Source of the DNA: an uncultured Bacteroidota bacterium
Lineage (GTDB): Bacteria; Bacteroidota; Bacteroidia; UKL13-3
Direction: 5' to 3'
Assembly (NCBI GenBank): GCA_903888395.1
Contig: CAISTO010000061.1
Location: forward strand, 1 to 13,301
DNA: 13,301 nucleotides
The translations under genes and the position numbers were made by a program. Every line of letters starts with the position of its first letter. Positions within the stretch are counted from its first letter, which is position 1. The notes below the pieces were generated by a model, which worked only from the letters and a program-made list of their open reading frames with translations, made no database searches and had not been told where the DNA came from. This document shows positions 5,909 through 13,301 of this stretch, one piece after another.

Positions 5909-6609
5909 ATTTAGTTAATTTTTATAACAGGTATCTTATCTGTTTTTTAACTGTAGTTTTATTGCATAGTAATGCAACAAAAGCTCAACCTAACTTGCCT
6001 CAATACGATGCGCAAAAAATTCATTTCGGATTTACCTTAGCTTCAAATATTGGAAGAATGCAATTGGAAACTCGTCCTGATTTTATGTCCTCAGATTCGT
6101 TAAGAAATGTTGGAATAACTAACTTTCCAGGAATAGGATTAGGTGCTATTACCAATTTTAGATTAGGAAAATGTTGGGATATTCGATTAATGGCTCCAGT
6201 TATTTCATTTGTGCAACGAAATATTGTTTACGATTTTGATAATTCTCAAAAAATTGTAAAAGTAGAATCGGCCTATTGCGATGCTTCATTATTAATAAAA
6301 TATAAATCGGAACGCAGAAAAAACACCCGAGCATACGTAGTGGCCGGACCTCGTTTTAGTTATGACTTTGGAAGTACCAAAGACAGAACCAGGGGATATC
6401 AAAACCCTGTAGTTTCATTGAATCCAATTACTTTTGGTTGGGAAGCTGGAGTTGGAATGGATATCTATTTTGAATACTTTAAATTTTCTCCCGAAATAAA
6501 AACTTGCCAAACATTTGGCAGCGCATTATACCGCGATATTTATCCGTATACACAAGCTATCGAATCTGTTTATCCGCAGCTTATTCAAATAAGTTTACAT
6601 TTTGAATAA
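5881..6609 (+). CDS. porT: PorT-like T9SS outer membrane protein
   Basis: PorT (SprT in gliding species) is a beta-barrel protein required for the type IX secretion system. The mature region here starts near QPNLPQYDAQKIHFGFTLA, which resembles the PorT family N-terminus, and it contains SLLIKYKSERRKNTRAYVV near 136-154, also a family hallmark. The final residues QISLHFE end in an aromatic, as expected for an outer membrane barrel. The 242-residue length and the ubiE neighbour match other Bacteroidota. The start is odd: no ATG precedes the signal peptide (roughly NRYLICFLTVVLLHSNATKA). The TTG at 5881 lies within ubiE and would give an unusually long N-terminal region before the hydrophobic core. 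Translation may be coupled to ubiE, or a non-standard codon may be used. Two T9SS cargo genes lie downstream in this window. Confidence 0.8.
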   Translation: MYNLHSQQINLVNFYNRYLICFLTVVLLHSNATKAQPNLPQYDAQKIHFGFTLASNIGRMQLETRPDFMSSDSLRNVGITNFPGIGLGAITNFRLGKCWDIRLMAPVISFVQRNIVYDFDNSQKIVKVESAYCDASLLIKYKSERRKNTRAYVVAGPRFSYDFGSTKDRTRGYQNPVVSLNPITFGWEAGVGMDIYFEYFKFSPEIKTCQTFGSALYRDIYPYTQAIESVYPQLIQISLHFE

Positions 6610-6622
6610 TTGTCAATTTTTT

Positions 6623-6659
6623 TTAAGCATTAAATTTTTTGCTTAAGCATTTAAATTTT
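6623..6659 (+). repeat. Direct and inverted repeat between porT and tgt
   Basis: TAAGCATTAAATTTT (6624-6638) recurs as TAAGCATTTAAATTTT (6644-6659). TTAAGCA (6623-6629) also pairs with TGCTTAA (6640-6646) as a 7-bp stem with a 10-nt loop. No clean T-tract follows directly, so it is at best a weak terminator or an mRNA structure in the 55-bp porT-tgt gap. Confidence 0.4.
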
Positions 6660-6664
6660 CCCAA

Positions 6665-7783
6665 ATGAAATTTACCATAAACCATACTGATGCTAATTCT
6701 AAAGCTCGTGCAGGAGTTATCGAAACTGATAGAGGTCAAATACTAACGCCTATTTTTATGCCCGTTGGTACACAAGGAACTGTAAAAAGTGTGAATCAAA
6801 CAGAGTTAGCTGAACGAATAAAAGCTCAGATAATTTTAGCCAATACTTACCATATTTATTTAAGGCCAGGAACTTCGGTAATTAATAATGCTGGTGGCAT
6901 TCACCAATTTATTAATTGGGATAAACCGATGTTAACAGACAGTGGCGGTTTTCAGGTTTTTAGTTTAAATGAAATCAGGAAAATTAATGAACAAGGAGTT
7001 GAATTTCGTTCGTATTTAGATGGAAGTAAACATTTCTTTTCACCTGAATCGGTTATGGATATTCAGCGTCAAATTGGTGCCGATATCATGATGGCTTTTG
7101 ATGAGTGTACTCCTTATCCTTGTGATTATAACTACGCTAAAAACTCTATGGGTTTAACGCATCGTTGGTTAAAAAGATGCATTGACAGGTTTGACTCAAC
7201 CGAAGATTTATACGGCAAAAAGCAAGCATTATTTCCTATTGTTCAAGGTTCTACATTTAAAGATTTAAGAATAGAAAGCGCTAATTTTATTGCGGAGCAA
7301 AATAGAGAAGGAAATGCCATAGGTGGACTTTCAGTTGGTGAGCCAGCCGAAATGATGTATGAAATGACAGAATTGGTTTGCGATATTTTACCCAAAGACA
7401 AACCTAGGTATTTAATGGGCGTGGGTACTCCTGAAAATATTTTAGAATGTATTGCCTTAGGAATAGATATGTTTGATTGTGTATTACCAACAAGGAATGC
7501 GCGACATGGTTTTATTTTTACTAGTCAAGGAATTATTAATATTAAAAATGAAAAGTGGAAAAACGATTTTTCACCTTTAGATGATGTTTTTACTCCTCAA
7601 TATTCAAAAGCATATTTAAAGCATTTAATCAAATGCAATGAGTTTTTGGGTGCAAGTATTGCAAGTATTCAAAACCTTTCGTTTTACTTATGGTTAGTGG
7701 GCGAAGCCCGTGAACATATTATAGCTGGCGATTTTATTAGTTGGAAAAAAAGCACTTTAGAAGTTATCAATAGAAGACTTTAA
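6665..7783 (+). CDS. tgt: tRNA-guanine transglycosylase Tgt
   Basis: Tgt swaps guanine-34 for the queuine precursor preQ1 in the anticodon of tRNAs with GUN anticodons, in the cytoplasm. The 372-residue product has LTDSGGFQVFSL with Asp92, MMAFDEC with Asp147, PIVQGS near 191-196, GGLSVGE at 220-226 and the nucleophile segment MFDCVLPTRNARHG with Asp271. The C-terminal part lacks the CxCxxC zinc ligands of the Zymomonas enzyme: the segment after DFSPLD reads DVFTPQYSKAYLKHL. As I recall other Bacteroidota Tgt proteins share this, so the enzyme is probably active. The start is ATG at 6665, 55 bp after porT. A strong terminator follows. Confidence 0.96.
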   Translation: MKFTINHTDANSKARAGVIETDRGQILTPIFMPVGTQGTVKSVNQTELAERIKAQIILANTYHIYLRPGTSVINNAGGIHQFINWDKPMLTDSGGFQVFSLNEIRKINEQGVEFRSYLDGSKHFFSPESVMDIQRQIGADIMMAFDECTPYPCDYNYAKNSMGLTHRWLKRCIDRFDSTEDLYGKKQALFPIVQGSTFKDLRIESANFIAEQNREGNAIGGLSVGEPAEMMYEMTELVCDILPKDKPRYLMGVGTPENILECIALGIDMFDCVLPTRNARHGFIFTSQGIINIKNEKWKNDFSPLDDVFTPQYSKAYLKHLIKCNEFLGASIASIQNLSFYLWLVGEAREHIIAGDFISWKKSTLEVINRRL

Positions 7784-7784
7784 A

Positions 7785-7801
7785 ATGGCTGCTAAAGCCA
7801 T
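7785..7801. terminator. Small hairpin just after tgt
   Basis: ATGGCT (7785-7790) and AGCCAT (7796-7801) pair around a 5-nt loop. On the minus strand it is followed by TTTTA and could back up the main terminator for the convergent gene. On the plus strand it is followed by a run of A rather than T, so it would not terminate tgt by itself. Confidence 0.35.
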
Positions 7802-7802
7802 A

Positions 7803-7841
7803 AAAAAAAGCTGCTTGATTTATTTTCAAGCAGCTTTTTTT
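7803..7841. terminator. Bidirectional terminator between convergent genes
   Basis: GCTGCTTG (7810-7817) pairs with CAAGCAGC (7827-7834), and flanking A7 and T7 runs extend the stem to 15 bp around a 9-nt loop. On both strands the GC stem is followed by seven T. It lies between tgt and the convergent secreted-protein gene and should stop transcription from both. Confidence 0.93.
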
Positions 7842-7858
7842 ATAATTATAATTCTAAA

Positions 7859-9565
7859 TTATTCTTGAATCATTAATTTCATAGTAGCACTTTGGTTGTC
7901 GCTATTTACAACATTTACAAAGTAAATACCTGCTTTTAATTCATTACGTTCAATTTTTAAAGTAGCTAATTCGTAGTTGTTATAAGTACGGATAGTTTTA
8001 CCTGCTAAATCTAAAATTGTTACATTATGTGAATTAGAACGATCGTTAAATGCTAACACTGAATAATCGTTAGTAGGGTTAGGATATAAAGTAACTTGGC
8101 TTGCAAAAGCTGCTTCGCTTACGCTAGTGTAACCAGCAACACATTTGCTAAATTGGTAAGAAACTGTAACCGGGCTAGCTACTGTTCTAACGTATACACG
8201 GTTAAAACCACCAATACCATTAGACTCTACACAACTACGATTTAATGAATCATAATCTTCCTCGTTAGTTTTAATATTAACATCACCATTAGTGAATTTG
8301 TAGTTTATTTTTCCTGGACAAATTGAATCGAAAGAAACTGAATAAATACCTGGCTTACCTGCAATTTGAGTCATTTCAACTGCACCTGCTTGCCATTGTG
8401 GTTTTGTAAAATCACCTATAATATAAATTTTACTAGCTGGAGTTGGAGCACCGGCTGCTGTGAAATCAACTACAAAAGTAATTTTTGAAGTTGCTGGCTT
8501 GCTTGGGCAAGGACCAACTACTCTAGAACCGAAACAAGTTAATTTAACTGTATCACTTTTTGCTAAAGCTAAAATTCTATCAGGTCCACCTTCCCAATTA
8601 GTGTTACCATTTTTGTGAAAACGGAATTTGAATTTTGCTTCACCTGAATCTAAATCATTAACTGTTAAAGCATAAATTCCTGAGGTACCAACTTGGCTCA
8701 TTTTTAAACCAGCACCAAATGCAGTTAATTTTGCACCAGCACCTGCAACAGTAACTGAATCAAAACCACCGTCACAATTAGAACTATTCATGTCAACTTG
8801 GAAACGTAATGCAAAAGTAGGGATTGGTGCAGCAGGACATGCAACACACATTCCAAAACAAACTTTGTTTACTGCTAAATCAGCTAATACATTTATTTCT
8901 CTGTTTTTATCATTTCCAACTCCACAAGTTGAAGGTACACTTTCTGTAAAACCCCAATCGTTTCCATTTATAAATTTGTATTGGTAAGAACCTGAGTCAG
9001 CTGTTAAAATGATTTCATATATTTTGTTGCTATTATATAAGTTAGCCATCATTGTTTTAGCTGGATTCCAACCTTGAATAGAACCAGCTAAATGTACACC
9101 ATTTACACTTACTGAAGCTTCTTTTTGTAAATCTACAGCAAAACGCACTGCATATTTTCCAGCAGGTGCTGATGCAGCATATTTAATGTTAATAATTGAA
9201 GTATCATTAGCCATTGAGTCAATGTACATCCAGCGGTTTGCGTCACCAGTTTGACCATTTAAAGGATGTGGTTTTTGACAAATTGCAGGTACATTCTCTG
9301 CACCACCCCAAGAATCACCATTGATGGCCTTAAATTCAATCACTTGTCCTGCGTTAATGTCAAATATATTTCCAAAAAAACCAGTTTGTCCTGGTATTGG
9401 AAATAAGGTAGAAGTACTAGGATTCCATCCTTGGAAATTACCTGCAACGTGAACACCCGCTGCTGTAACTGTTTGGCCTGTCATGTCAACCACGATGGCT
9501 ACTTTTTTTGCAAATAAACCACTCATGGTTACCATTGCTGCTGTCATTAGTAAAATTTTTTTCAT
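7859..9565 (-). CDS. Secreted multi-module glycan-binding-like protein with T9SS sorting domain
   Basis: The 568-residue product starts with a signal peptide (MKKILLMTAAMVTMSGLFA) and ends in a type A T9SS sorting domain from about 490 (VTLYPNPTNDYSV ... LKAGIYFVNVVNSDNQ). It should therefore be secreted or anchored on the cell surface. Between them are four similar modules at about 22-129, 138-237, 251-345 and 361-475. The first two share GVHVAGNFQGWNP (37-49) and GVHLAGSIQGWNP (157-169), plus INGDSWG and INGNDWG; the others keep VTVAGAGAK and IYIIGDFTKPQW. These G-x-FNxW-like motifs resemble the starch-binding or CBM48-like E-set domains of amylases and SusE/SusF-type proteins. No catalytic motif is seen. 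Paired Cys recur at module ends. It is divergent from a GH13 amylase, so binding of starch-like glycan is a reasonable inference. Sampled stretches are visibly less AT-rich than the amylase gene, as may occur in highly expressed genes. Confidence 0.85.
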   Translation of the reverse strand: MKKILLMTAAMVTMSGLFAKKVAIVVDMTGQTVTAAGVHVAGNFQGWNPSTSTLFPIPGQTGFFGNIFDINAGQVIEFKAINGDSWGGAENVPAICQKPHPLNGQTGDANRWMYIDSMANDTSIINIKYAASAPAGKYAVRFAVDLQKEASVSVNGVHLAGSIQGWNPAKTMMANLYNSNKIYEIILTADSGSYQYKFINGNDWGFTESVPSTCGVGNDKNREINVLADLAVNKVCFGMCVACPAAPIPTFALRFQVDMNSSNCDGGFDSVTVAGAGAKLTAFGAGLKMSQVGTSGIYALTVNDLDSGEAKFKFRFHKNGNTNWEGGPDRILALAKSDTVKLTCFGSRVVGPCPSKPATSKITFVVDFTAAGAPTPASKIYIIGDFTKPQWQAGAVEMTQIAGKPGIYSVSFDSICPGKINYKFTNGDVNIKTNEEDYDSLNRSCVESNGIGGFNRVYVRTVASPVTVSYQFSKCVAGYTSVSEAAFASQVTLYPNPTNDYSVLAFNDRSNSHNVTILDLAGKTIRTYNNYELATLKIERNELKAGIYFVNVVNSDNQSATMKLMIQE

Positions 9566-9668
9566 TTTTTTTTAGTATTTAGTGGGTGCAATTTATAAAA
9601 ATATTTTTATTTCAAAAAATTAATTTTTTAACATAAAAATATTATTTTAGCAACCTTAAAAAAAATAC
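9566..9668. promoter_or_regulatory. Divergent promoter region with two 16-bp palindromes
   Basis: This 103-bp region separates two genes transcribed away from each other. It holds two perfect palindromes 3 bp apart: ATAAAAATATTTTTAT (9595-9610) and AAAAAATTAATTTTTT (9614-9629). On the plus strand TATTTTAG, one mismatch from the Bacteroidota -7 box TAnnTTTG, lies about 20-30 bp before the amylase ATG. On the minus strand TAAATTG near 9590 is a shorter partial match. The leaders of both genes are A-rich, with CTAAAAAAAAATG before the minus-strand start. Shared control is plausible but unproven. Confidence 0.45.
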
Positions 9669-12497
9669 ATGCAAAAAAGATACAATTTCAAATTATTATT
9701 ATTATTATTTATTTCTTATCATTCATTTAAGTTGAATGCTCAAATTGTTACCATTACTCCTGGTTTTGCAACTGCAGAAACTAATAATGTAATATTAACA
9801 TTTAATGCCGATTTGGGAACTGCTGGTTTATTAAACCAATCGGTAATTTATGCGCACACTGGCGTTATTACTAATTTAAGTACTTCCACCAGCGATTGGA
9901 AATATGTGCTAACTAACTGGACAACCAATTTGCCGAAGGCATTATTAACAAGAGTTGGAACTACTAATGCCTATACTTTAAACATAGGAAATATTAGAAG
10001 TTTTTACGGAGTTCCAAGTGGGGAACAAGTTTTAAAACTTGCCATGGTTTTTAGAAATGCTGATGGAAGTAAAGAAGGAAAAGCTACAGGTGGTGCAGAT
10101 ATTTTTGTAGATATCAATCAAGGAAGTTTTCAATTAAAAATTAATTCACCTGCAAAAGGAACTTTTTATAATGTTACAGATTCTGTAACTGTAAATTGTT
10201 CCTCGTCAGACTTAGGCGATTTAAAATTATATGCAAATGGCAATTTGATTGCATCAAAAACAAATGACAGTTCATTAACCTACAAAAACTTATTTAGCAA
10301 TATTGGTTCTGGTAAAATAAAATTAATTTTAGAAGGAACCAAAAACAGTCTAAAATATTACGATACTACCTATATTTTAAGCAAACAGTTTAACAATGTG
10401 GCTGTTACTCCAAACGGAATTGTTGATGGAATAAATTATATAAATGATACCAGTGTAATTTTACAATTGTTTGCACCTTATAAAAGTTATGTGTATGTCC
10501 TTGGTGATTTTAATAATTGGGAGTTTGACCCCAATTATCAAATGAATAAAACGCCAGATGGTAACCGTTATTGGATAAGAATAAATGGATTACAAAAAGG
10601 AACTGAATATGGTTTTCAATATTGCATAGATGATGTGCAGTTAAGAGTTGCTGACATATATGCCGATAAAGTTTTAGATCCATTTAACGACAAATGGATA
10701 AACAATTTAACTTTTCCAAATTTAAAACCATATCCTACTGGAAAAACCACCGAAGTAGTTTCAGTTTTAGAAACTGGTCAAACTACTTTTAATTGGAAAA
10801 ATAATTCATTTACCAGACCTAATAATGATAAATTGGTAATTTATGAGTTGTTATTGCGCGATTTTTTAGGAACTCATGATTTTAAAACTTTAAAAGATAC
10901 TTTGAATTATTTGCAAAAATTAGGTGTAAATTGTATAGAGCTTATGCCTGTAAATGAATTTGAAGGAAATGAAAGTTGGGGTTATAATCCCATGTTTTAT
11001 TTTGCTTTAGATAAATATTATGGTAACAAAAATTCATACAAAGAATTTATTGATGAATGCCACAAAAGAAACATGACAGTGGTGATGGATATTGCATTGA
11101 ATCATTCTTTTGGACAAAATCCACAGGTAAGAATGTATTTTGATAAAAATGCAGGACAATATGGTCAACCAACTGCTAATAATCCTTGGTTTAATCAAGT
11201 AGATAAACATCCTTATGGAGTTGGTTACGATTATAACCATGAAACGCAACCTACTAAAGATTTTATTGACAGGGTTTTAAAATATTGGATAACTGAATAC
11301 AAAATTGATGGTTATCGTTTCGATTTATCAAAAGGATTTACTCAAAAAAACACCTTAGGCGATGTAGGTGCTTGGAGTGCTTACGACCAATCTAGAATAG
11401 ACATTTGGAGTAGAATAAGAGGTGAAATAATTAAATATTCACCTAACTCATTATTGATTTTGGAACATTTAGGAGATAACGCTGAAGAAAAAGTTTTAGC
11501 AAATATGGGTTTTATGCTTTGGGGCAAAATGACCGAAAACTATGCTGAAGCAAATATGGGTTATAACAATTCAAAGGCTGACTTGAGTTGGGGAAATTAT
11601 AAAAATCGTCAATTTACTTTTCCTAATTTAGTAACTTATGCCGAAAGTCACGATGAAGAAAGAGTGATGTATTCAACTTTGCAGTATGGAAATGTTTCAG
11701 GTTCATATAATACTAAAACTTTGAATACCGCTTTGAAAAGAACTGAAGCATACCACGCTTTATTAATTCCGCAAAAAGGACCAAAAATGTTATGGCAAGG
11801 TGGTGAATTAGGTTATGATGTTTCAATAAATACAAATGGTAGAACTGGAAACAAGCCGTTTAATTGGAGTTTTCAAAGCAATGTCAATAGAATGTCGGTT
11901 TACAATGCAATTAGCAAATTAGCAAAGCTTAAACAACATGTTTCGTTTGGTTCAGATAATTATAATTATAACGTAAGTGGAACTGGTAAGTTTTTAAAAG
12001 TGAGTCATGATAGCATGAATTCCATCATTATTGGAAATTTTGACGTAGTAAGTTTAAATATTACACCCGTATTTCATCATACAGGTTGGTGGTATAATTA
12101 CATTTCTTTAGATTCAATAAATATTACTGATGTAAACAAAGTAGTTTCAATTTTACCCGGAGATTATTTAGTTTATACTGATGTAAATTTAAACAAAAAC
12201 AAAACAAATGGTGGCACATTTGCCAATGAAATAAATGAAATTTCAACGGTAAATATATATCCAAATCCAACTACCCAAAATATTACAGTTTCTGTTGATT
12301 TTAAAAATTATTCTAACTTAGAATTAGCCATTTACGATGTTGTTGGAAAAAATGTTTATGAATATCAAGACAAAAACCAATACTTTTATGGGGTTCAAAA
12401 TTTTGATTTAGACCTAGCTAAATTACAAAAAGGTTTATACATTGTGGAGGTAAAAACCAATAATGGAAATACATCCACTAAGCTTTTAATTAACTAA
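9669..12497 (+). CDS. Secreted GH13 alpha-amylase-type enzyme with T9SS sorting domain
   Basis: This is predicted to hydrolyse alpha-1,4 (or alpha-1,6) glucans outside the cell. The 942-residue product starts with a signal peptide (to about residue 24). It then has a beta-sandwich domain (about 27-148), an Ig-like domain (152-240) and a CBM48-like E-set domain (260-345, with VYVLGDFNNWEFD). The GH13 barrel covers about 385-760. Its four conserved regions are present: DIALNH (474-479), GYRFDLSKG with nucleophile Asp552, LLILEHLGD with acid/base Glu599, and ESHDEER with Asp662. WGYNPMFYFALDKYYG at 437-452 is also typical of GH13. A C-terminal beta domain follows, then a type A T9SS sorting domain from about 862 (VNIYPNPTTQNITV ... 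LQKGLYIVEVKTNNG). Substrate subfamily is not certain from the sequence. The gene is divergent from the glycan-binding-like protein gene and 48 bp ahead of a SusC-like frame, probably in the same transcript. Confidence 0.93.
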   Translation: MQKRYNFKLLLLLFISYHSFKLNAQIVTITPGFATAETNNVILTFNADLGTAGLLNQSVIYAHTGVITNLSTSTSDWKYVLTNWTTNLPKALLTRVGTTNAYTLNIGNIRSFYGVPSGEQVLKLAMVFRNADGSKEGKATGGADIFVDINQGSFQLKINSPAKGTFYNVTDSVTVNCSSSDLGDLKLYANGNLIASKTNDSSLTYKNLFSNIGSGKIKLILEGTKNSLKYYDTTYILSKQFNNVAVTPNGIVDGINYINDTSVILQLFAPYKSYVYVLGDFNNWEFDPNYQMNKTPDGNRYWIRINGLQKGTEYGFQYCIDDVQLRVADIYADKVLDPFNDKWINNLTFPNLKPYPTGKTTEVVSVLETGQTTFNWKNNSFTRPNNDKLVIYELLLRDFLGTHDFKTLKDTLNYLQKLGVNCIELMPVNEFEGNESWGYNPMFYFALDKYYGNKNSYKEFIDECHKRNMTVVMDIALNHSFGQNPQVRMYFDKNAGQYGQPTANNPWFNQVDKHPYGVGYDYNHETQPTKDFIDRVLKYWITEYKIDGYRFDLSKGFTQKNTLGDVGAWSAYDQSRIDIWSRIRGEIIKYSPNSLLILEHLGDNAEEKVLANMGFMLWGKMTENYAEANMGYNNSKADLSWGNYKNRQFTFPNLVTYAESHDEERVMYSTLQYGNVSGSYNTKTLNTALKRTEAYHALLIPQKGPKMLWQGGELGYDVSINTNGRTGNKPFNWSFQSNVNRMSVYNAISKLAKLKQHVSFGSDNYNYNVSGTGKFLKVSHDSMNSIIIGNFDVVSLNITPVFHHTGWWYNYISLDSINITDVNKVVSILPGDYLVYTDVNLNKNKTNGGTFANEINEISTVNIYPNPTTQNITVSVDFKNYSNLELAIYDVVGKNVYEYQDKNQYFYGVQNFDLDLAKLQKGLYIVEVKTNNGNTSTKLLIN

Positions 12498-12545
12498 TTT
12501 AAAGAGAAATACATTAATCAAAAAATATTAGAAATAAATAAATAT

Positions 12546-13301
12546 ATGAAGAGTAGATTACTATTAACGTTAGTTGGCATTTGTCTTTCTGCTTCTATTT
12601 TTGCTCAAAGCATTAAAGGAAGAGTTGAGGATGAAAAGAAATTGCCTATTGTGGGTGCAACTGTAATGATTGAAGGAACTAAAAAAGGAACATTTACTAA
12701 TGAAAGTGGTGTTTTTGAAATTAAAGATGTAGTTACAGGAAAATACAAATTAAAAATTTCAAGTTTAGGTTCAAACACTTCCTAGAAAGAAATTGAAGTA
12801 ACTTCGAATGGTGCTTTTATAAATATAATTTTAAAAGAAGATCAGAAAAAGTTAGATGAAGTGGTGGTTGTTGGATATGGAGTTCAAAGAAAAAGAGAAA
12901 TAACTGGTGCTGTAGCTCAGATTTCTGGAAAAGCATTAAATGATATGCCTGTTCCAAGTTTTGAATCGGCTTTGCAGGGAAAACTTGCGGGTGTAAATGT
13001 AACAACGGGAAGCGGTTTAGCAGGTTCTGGAGCAGTAGTTCGTATTAGGGGAATTGCTTCTATTGGAGCGGGTGGAGATCCATTATACGTTATTGATGGA
13101 ATTCCAATTACGCAAGATTATTTTTTAAATGGAAACAGTGGTGGAATGAATAACAATCCACTGGCTTCTATTAACCCAAATGATATTGAAACAATTGACG
13201 TTTTAAAAGATGCCGGTGCCAGTGCAATTTATGGCTCAAGAGGTGCAAACGGTGTTATATTAATTACCACCAAACGTGGTAAAAAAGGTTTGAATAAATC
13301 G
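12546..13301 (+). pseudogene. SusC/RagA-like TonB-dependent receptor, interrupted by TAG at codon 80 and cut by the window edge
   Basis: SusC-type receptors import oligosaccharides across the outer membrane with a SusD partner. Codons 1-252 are visible. They contain a signal peptide (to about residue 20), a carboxypeptidase-regulatory-like domain (about 22-100), the family signature DEVVVVGYG near 105, and a plug domain with RIRGIAS, PLYVIDGIP and the hallmark KDAGASAIYGSRGANGVI. The frame is continuous, but codon 80 (12783-12785) is TAG. The sequence on both sides aligns naturally with the family (SSLGSNTS-x-KEIEVTS), so one base change, most simply CAG to TAG, explains it. The next in-frame ATG is at 12945, far past the signal peptide, so a useful restart is unlikely. 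It may be a true nonsense mutation, a sequencing error or a read-through case. No SusD gene is seen before the window ends. Confidence 0.85.

Noticed and set aside
11034..11249. 71-codon minus-strand frame inside the amylase gene
   Set aside because: Antisense to the GH13 barrel; no independent support.
12783..12785. Reassigned TAG codon, selenocysteine or pyrrolysine at the SusC stop
   Set aside because: truB ends in TAG and reading through it would meet further TAG codons at once, so TAG acts as a stop. Sec uses TGA, and no recoding signal or suppressor gene is visible.
12817..13005. 62-codon minus-strand frame opposite the SusC plug region
   Set aside because: The plus-strand frame here carries clear SusC motifs, so this is a shadow.

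Overview
The window comes from an AT-rich member of the Bacteroidota. Four things point there: a SusC/RagA-type TonB-dependent receptor, a PorT-like protein of the type IX secretion system (T9SS), two secreted proteins ending in a T9SS sorting domain, and A-rich leaders in front of start codons where a Shine-Dalgarno motif would be expected. No rRNA or tRNA is present, so I cannot place it below phylum.

Layout. Positions 1-4384 hold four minus-strand genes: truB (tRNA pseudouridine-55 synthase), a small SRPBCC/AHSA1 protein, a Prc/Tsp-type S41 protease and a membrane-anchored SRPBCC protein. These genes are loosely spaced. Three of them are followed at once by a short tandem array of 7- or 8-bp units, and one by an ordinary intrinsic terminator. 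Positions 4565-7783 hold a tight plus-strand run: a thioredoxin-like protein, a small DUF6952-like protein, ubiE/menG, porT and tgt. A strong bidirectional terminator at 7803-7841 separates tgt from a convergent minus-strand gene for a multi-module secreted protein (7859-9565). That gene is divergent from a large secreted GH13 alpha-amylase-type enzyme (9669-12497). A SusC-like receptor follows 48 bp after the amylase and runs off the right edge. Its reading frame contains an in-frame TAG at codon 80.

How the genes fit together. The right third looks like the left border of a starch or alpha-glucan utilisation locus: a surface or secreted GH13 enzyme, a secreted protein built of repeated modules with glycan-binding-like motifs, and a SusC-type importer. 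No SusD gene is visible inside the window. Both secreted proteins need the T9SS, and porT, which encodes a T9SS component, lies 1.3-3.1 kb away. The left two thirds are housekeeping: tRNA modification at both truB and tgt, menaquinone synthesis, redox and envelope proteolysis.

I did not find a clearly new multi-gene system. The observations most worth a second look are the amber-interrupted SusC frame, the 7/8-bp arrays placed right after stop codons, a 24-bp dyad that covers promoter-like boxes at 4392-4415, two adjacent 16-bp palindromes in the divergent promoter region at 9595-9629, and a porT gene with no ATG start.
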